A stretch of 17,407 nt of DNA. Source: Microbacteriaceae bacterium (lineage in GTDB: Bacteria; Actinomycetota; Actinomycetes; Actinomycetales; Microbacteriaceae). The notes under the pieces were generated by a model, which saw only the letters and a list, made by a program, of their open reading frames with translations, was not told the origin of the DNA and made no database searches. The stretch lies in assembly GCA_947455385.1 (NCBI GenBank), contig CANGNR010000016.1:1-17407 (forward strand). The letters run 5' to 3'. A program made the position numbers and the translations under genes. The first letter of the stretch is position 1. Every line of letters starts with the position of its first letter. This document shows positions 14,701 to 17,407 of this stretch, one piece after another.

Positions 14701-15262
14701 CGTCATTCTGCACCACGGGCCAGAAAACTCCACGGATGGCGGTTCGGGCGGCGTACCGGGCACCGAGCGCATGCGATTCAAGTTTCCGCGCCAGGCCCGC
14801 GACCGTCACCTTTGCCTCAGCGACTTTGTGCGAAGTAAGGAATCGGGCGAGGTAGACGTCGTGCCATTCCAGTTGGTGACCATGGGCGGTCGCGTCTCCG
14901 AGGTCACCGCCGACCTCTATGCGCGCAACGAATACCGCGAGTATCTCGAACTGCACGGCCTGACGGTGCAGCTGACCGAGGCTCTAGCTGAGTTCTGGCA
15001 CGCGCGCATTCGCGAAGAGCTTGGCTTCTCGGCCGAGGACCCGGCCAACGTCACCGATCTGTTCAAGCTCGACTACCGAGGCGCGCGATATTCGTTTGGC
15101 TACCCGGCCTGCCCCGAGCTCGAAGACCGAGTAAAGCTGGTCGAGTTGCTCAAGCCAGAGAACATCGGCGTGACGCTGAGCGAAGAGCTGCAGCTGCACC
15201 CCGAGCAGTCCACCGACGCAATGGTTCTGCACCACCCTGAAGCCAAGTACTTCTCGGTTTAG
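11729..15262 (+). CDS. metH: Cobalamin-dependent methionine synthase MetH
   Basis: The product is 1177 aa with all four modules. The homocysteine-binding domain (to about residue 310) starts with VVGDGAMGTM and has zinc ligands C227, C293 and C294 (GGCCGTT). The pterin domain (about 337-600) starts SIGERTNANGS. The B12 domain has DVHDIGKN, with the cobalt-ligating H743. The C-terminal reactivation domain has RYSFGYPACP near residues 1119-1129. It moves the methyl group from 5-methyl-THF through cobalamin to homocysteine. The frame opens at GTG 11696, but ATG 11729 precedes the first conserved motif and follows the -10 by eight bases; a GAGG sits very close before it. It is complete and undamaged, so the organism needs or makes B12. 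Confidence 0.96.
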   Translation: MFNPRSQALLDAVRTRVVVGDGAMGTMIQESNPTLVDYENHEGCNEVLNVTRPDIIRSIHSRYLKAGAEAIETNTFGANLANLAEYGIESRIYELARAGAEIARETADLHSTEEQPRWVLGSVGPGTKLPSLGHAAYATLRDTYQQQVAGLIDGGIDAVIIETTQDLLQAKSAVVGAKRAMAAAAQPLPIIVSVTIETTGTMLLGSEIGAALTTLTALGIDVIGLNCATGPAEMSEHLRYLARFSKLPIVVMPNAGLPVLGPGGAHYPLTPGELATAQAHFVRDYGAGLVGGCCGTTPQHIAELAAAVKDLTPTRPATVSEPGLSSLYQHQPFDQTMTYLSIGERTNANGSKAFREALLAENWDECLEIAKSQTREGSHLLDVCVDYVGRDGVRDARELVSRLATSTTLPLVLDSTEPAVLEAGLECLGGRAMVNSVNYEDGDGPNSRFARIMPIVKEHGAAVVALTIDEEGQARTAETKFAIADRLIRDLTGNWGLTLDDIVVDTLTFPIATGQDETRRDGLETIEAIRRLNAAYPGVQTTLGISNISFGLSPAARHVLNSVFLHECTEAGLSSAIVHAARIMPLTQVPEEQLKAALDLVYDRREYDADGNVSFDPLTRFLDVFSGVDSASARKSRAEELAALPIDERLERRIIDGERKGLEADLDEALQNKPALEIINEHLLKGMQIVGELFGKGEMQLPFVLQSAEAMKTAVAYLEPHMEKTTDAGKGRILLATVRGDVHDIGKNLVEIILSNNGFETVNLGIKQPISEILRAAEEHSVDVIGLSGLLVKSTQVMRENLEEMNLRGVAKRWPVILGGAALTRAFVEQDLAEIFDGEVRYARDAFEGLRLMDALVKIKRGDTSVTLPPLKKRLVEPKSLLVRTVPDLIPDRSDVSATNEIPVPPFLGTRVVKGIPLRDYAGYLDERATFMGQWGLKPSRADDGASYEELVETEGRPRLREWLDRIQTGGILEAAVAYGYFPAVSDGDDLVILHHGPENSTDGGSGGVPGTERMRFKFPRQARDRHLCLSDFVRSKESGEVDVVPFQLVTMGGRVSEVTADLYARNEYREYLELHGLTVQLTEALAEFWHARIREELGFSAEDPANVTDLFKLDYRGARYSFGYPACPELEDRVKLVELLKPENIGVTLSEELQLHPEQSTDAMVLHHPEAKYFSV

Positions 15263-15296
15263 CTAGACGAACCTGCGCACAAAAATCCCTCGCGAA

Positions 15297-15308
15297 TAGA
15301 CTGAAGGC
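15297..15308 (+). promoter_or_regulatory. Leaderless-type promoter (-10) for the hydrolase/glycosyltransferase pair
   Basis: TAGACT (15297-15302) is followed by six bases (GAAGGC) and the ATG at 15309. The GAAGG looks like a Shine-Dalgarno but is only about one base from the ATG, too close to work in the usual way, so a leaderless start fits better. Confidence 0.5.
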
Positions 15309-16208
15309 ATGCCGAATCCAACCGCGAAGCTCGTCGACGCAGCCGTCGCCAGAGCAACCCGCCGCGAATCGACGGCGCTCGGTTCTAAGATTCAGTACTG
15401 GGTTTATCCGGCCACCGAACCATCGCTCGGCACAATCGTCATGTTCCACGGCTACAGAGGCACGCACGAGGGCGTAGAGGCCATCGTCGGAGCCTTGCCA
15501 GACTTCGACCTCATAGTGCCCGACCTGCCCGGCTACGGCCACTCTGAGCCGTTGGTCAAGAAGCACTCGATCGACAACTACCTCGAGTGGGCAGACGCCT
15601 GGCTGCCGACCCTGAACCTGGCCGAAAAGCCGATCATGATGGGCCACTCGTTTGGCACGCTTCTAGTCGCCGGCCAGGGCGCCCGCAACCAGGGTTCGGC
15701 GCGAGCGCGTATCCTGTTGAATGCGGTCTCTGAGCCCGCAATGGAGGGCACCCGCCGAGTTCTGCTGCGGCTAACCTGGCTCTTCTACCGATTCGCCAAT
15801 CTGCTGCCCGCCCGCATCGCTCAGCGCGTTCTCAACTTCAAACTTCTGATTCGCGTGATGAGCGACGTAACCACAAAGTCGAAAGACGAGGCTTTTCGCC
15901 ACTGGATCTACGTTCAGCACCTCACCCACTTCGGCACCTTCGCCAATAAGCGTGTGGTCGTAGAAGGCTTCGACGCTTCCATCTCGCGCACCATCGTCGA
16001 CTACTCTGCTTCTATCCTCGAACCAACCCTTATCGTTGCCGGCAGCGAAGACGAGGTCACCGCGGTTGAGGGTCAAGAAAAGGCAGTCAAGACCTTCAAG
16101 GATGCTCGTCTCGAGGTCATCGGGCACGTCGGCCACCTCACGCACTACGAGACTCCGGACATCGTCGCCGATGCCGTGAGGCGCTTCGTGAAGTCGCTAG
16201 CGAAATAG
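15309..16208 (+). CDS. Alpha/beta hydrolase, substrate unknown
   Basis: The product is 299 aa with a classical alpha/beta hydrolase layout. The oxyanion region is VMFHGYRGTHEG, followed by VPDLPGYGHSEP. The nucleophile elbow is GHSFG with S114, the acid is D248 (AGSEDEVT) and the base is probably H276 (GHLTHYETP). A cap of about 90 residues rich in aromatic and basic residues (about 145-235) should set specificity. There is no signal peptide, so it acts in the cytosol. Substrate cannot be predicted; esterase, lipase-like or C-C hydrolase activity are all possible. It starts 46 bases after metH with its own -10 and is followed after five bases by a glycosyltransferase, so the two are probably co-transcribed and may share a pathway. 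Confidence 0.85.
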   Translation: MPNPTAKLVDAAVARATRRESTALGSKIQYWVYPATEPSLGTIVMFHGYRGTHEGVEAIVGALPDFDLIVPDLPGYGHSEPLVKKHSIDNYLEWADAWLPTLNLAEKPIMMGHSFGTLLVAGQGARNQGSARARILLNAVSEPAMEGTRRVLLRLTWLFYRFANLLPARIAQRVLNFKLLIRVMSDVTTKSKDEAFRHWIYVQHLTHFGTFANKRVVVEGFDASISRTIVDYSASILEPTLIVAGSEDEVTAVEGQEKAVKTFKDARLEVIGHVGHLTHYETPDIVADAVRRFVKSLAK

Positions 16209-16213
16209 TCACC

Positions 16214-17293
16214 ATGCAGTTCGATCGCCTCTTTTTCGACGCCAGATTCATCCGGCTGACCCACCACGATGGCATCAGTCGATTCTCGGTCGGGCTGATA
16301 AACGCGCTGGCCAGGCGAGTTGCGGTGACCGCAATCGTCTATGACGAGCGGCAGCTCAAAGAGCTCGACCCGAGCGTCGAACACGTGTTTGCCAATGACC
16401 CCGCCAAGCCCAGCGAGTCGAGGGTCGCCAAGACACTCAACCCAACCGGCGCGCAGATTGTCTATTCGCCGATGTCGACCACCGGCTCGGCTGGCCGCAA
16501 ATACAAACTCGTGCTGAGCCAGCACGACCTCATTTACTACCGCCACCGCAAGCCACCGACCGACCTGTCGCTCTGGCTGCAGCTGGCCTGGCGTGCGTTT
16601 CACCTGGCTTACTGGCCCCAGCGCATCCTGTTGAATCGCGCGGATGGGCTGGTTACGGTGTCGCAGACATCCAAGAAATTGCTGCAGCAGCACCGGCTCT
16701 TCAGGGGCGAGATCGCTGTGGTTTTCAATGCCGCCGGCAGCGAATCGAAACCGGCCCAGAAAGCCGTGCCATTCGAGCGCCGCAATAAGGTCACCTACAT
16801 CGGCTCATACATGCCATACAAAAACGTCGAGACTCTGATTGCGGCGATTCGCGAGCTGCCCGAGCTTGAGCTGCATCTGCTGAGCCGCCCGACCGACGAT
16901 CGCAAGCGCGAACTGCTGGCTGGTGCCGGCGAAGCCGCCGACAGAATCGTCTGGCACGGGGGAGTGAGCGACGAGCAGTACCAGCAGATTCTCGCCGAGT
17001 CGCTGGTCTTGGCCACCGCGAGCTTCGACGAAGGTTTCGGCATTCCGATCATTGAGGCGCAGAGCCAGGGAATCCCGACCGTAATTTCTGACATCGAAAT
17101 CTTTCACGAGATCGGCGCCGACGCGGCAAGATACTTCGACCCCAGCAAGCCGGCCGAACTGGCCGCCTCGATTCGAAAGCTTCAGAACGAGCAAGAGTGG
17201 CTGAGGGCGAGCCAAGCCAGCCTCAAAAACGCGCGGCGATTTAACTGGGACGAGTCGGCGCAGGCCCTGCTCGACTACCTAGAAACGCTCTAG
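16214..17293 (+). CDS. GT4-family glycosyltransferase
   Basis: The product is 359 aa, GT-B fold. The N-terminal domain has HHDGISRFSVGLINAL, the glycine-containing acceptor loop typical of GT4, and the domain ends near VTVSQTSKKLL and VVFNAAGS. The C-terminal nucleotide-sugar domain has VTYIGSYMPYKNVETLI, then HGGVSDEQYQQILAES and the retaining E-x7-E motif with E273 and E281 (EGFGIPIIE). It probably adds a sugar from a nucleotide donor to a lipid, polysaccharide or small acceptor; neither donor nor acceptor can be told. ATG 16214 lies five bases after the hydrolase stop, without a strong Shine-Dalgarno, suggesting coupling. Its TAG overlaps the stop of the convergent partial gene. Confidence 0.88.
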   Translation: MQFDRLFFDARFIRLTHHDGISRFSVGLINALARRVAVTAIVYDERQLKELDPSVEHVFANDPAKPSESRVAKTLNPTGAQIVYSPMSTTGSAGRKYKLVLSQHDLIYYRHRKPPTDLSLWLQLAWRAFHLAYWPQRILLNRADGLVTVSQTSKKLLQQHRLFRGEIAVVFNAAGSESKPAQKAVPFERRNKVTYIGSYMPYKNVETLIAAIRELPELELHLLSRPTDDRKRELLAGAGEAADRIVWHGGVSDEQYQQILAESLVLATASFDEGFGIPIIEAQSQGIPTVISDIEIFHEIGADAARYFDPSKPAELAASIRKLQNEQEWLRASQASLKNARRFNWDESAQALLDYLETL

Positions 17294-17407
17294 CGAATCA
17301 GCGTGTGCGGGTCGTAGTTCACGATCGACCACGCGCCGTCGCGGTGCTTGATGACGCTCATAGATGCATTGCCGAACCGCTCACCGTCGCGCGGAAACTC
17401 GCCCGCC
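17290..17407 (-). CDS. C-terminal fragment of a leftward gene, possibly histidine phosphatase family
   Basis: Thirty-eight codons in frame from 17406 end at a TAG read from 17292-17290; the start lies beyond the window. The fragment contains FGNASMSVIKHRDGAW and ends VNYDPHTLIR. N-A-S followed by a short strand, a turn and W-x-I-x-x-Y-x-x-x-H resembles the end of phosphoglycerate-mutase-like histidine phosphatases, which close with NxSVxxI...W...N..HL, but this is a weak match on few residues. Base use agrees with the neighbouring genes and an uninterrupted frame supports real coding. Its stop overlaps that of the glycosyltransferase by two bases within CTAG. Confidence 0.5.
   Translation of the reverse strand, partial: AGEFPRDGERFGNASMSVIKHRDGAWSIVNYDPHTLIR

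Noticed and set aside
1..17407. Mobile elements, CRISPR arrays, tRNA or rRNA genes
   Set aside because: No transposase or integrase-like protein, no spaced direct repeats and no cloverleaf or rRNA-like stretch was seen by eye.

Overview
This window looks like the chromosome of a high-GC actinobacterium, most likely a small free-living, sunlit-water member of the Microbacteriaceae. That placement is inferred from gene content and protein style: a DTE-type light-driven proton-pump rhodopsin, a type B (cysteine-free) ribosomal protein L31, divergent glgC/glgA with a GT4-type GlgA, DUF3099 beside fabG, and actinobacterial versions of SURF1 and BioY. Coding density is very high, and no intergenic gap exceeds about 175 bases. 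I saw no insertion sequence, prophage, CRISPR array, tRNA or rRNA.

Layout. Positions 1-170 hold the end of a SufT-like metal-sulfur cluster assembly factor (+), which converges through a strong bidirectional terminator on the biotin transporter component bioY (-). An ABC-F ATPase (980-2578, +) is followed by the rhodopsin gene (2753-3460, +), whose leader carries two inverted repeats. A three-gene leftward unit, DUF3099 / small zinc-ribbon-like protein / SURF1 (4872 down to 3542), diverges from fabG (4991-5701, +). Next comes a leftward glgC-serB pair with overlapping ends (7580 down to 5716). It diverges from glgA (7629-8810, +), which is followed by an orphan ABC ATPase (8841-9623, +) and rpmE2 (9705-9953, +), closed by a strong terminator. 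A DnaQ-like exonuclease (-) and metF (-) follow; metF diverges from a full-length B12-dependent metH (11729-15262, +). The window ends with an alpha/beta hydrolase and a GT4 glycosyltransferase (15309-17293, +), whose stop overlaps the stop of a truncated leftward gene.

How the genes fit together. MetF makes the 5-methyl-tetrahydrofolate that MetH uses, and the two share one 99-base divergent control region with an 8+8 inverted repeat. GlgC and GlgA supply and use ADP-glucose for alpha-glucan storage and also share a short divergent region. SURF1 (cytochrome oxidase assembly) and the rhodopsin both feed proton-motive force, although they are separate convergent units. BioY, MetH and the rhodopsin imply a need for biotin, cobalamin and retinal; no synthesis genes for these lie in the window.

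What stands out is mainly regulatory and at residue level. The rhodopsin has Met where its relatives have the conserved helix-B His. At least six genes have an actinobacterial -10 (TAnnnT) 6-7 bases before the start codon, the signature of leaderless mRNAs. Two divergent pairs appear to share one symmetric -10 element (AnnnTAnnnT). I did not find a clearly new multi-gene system.
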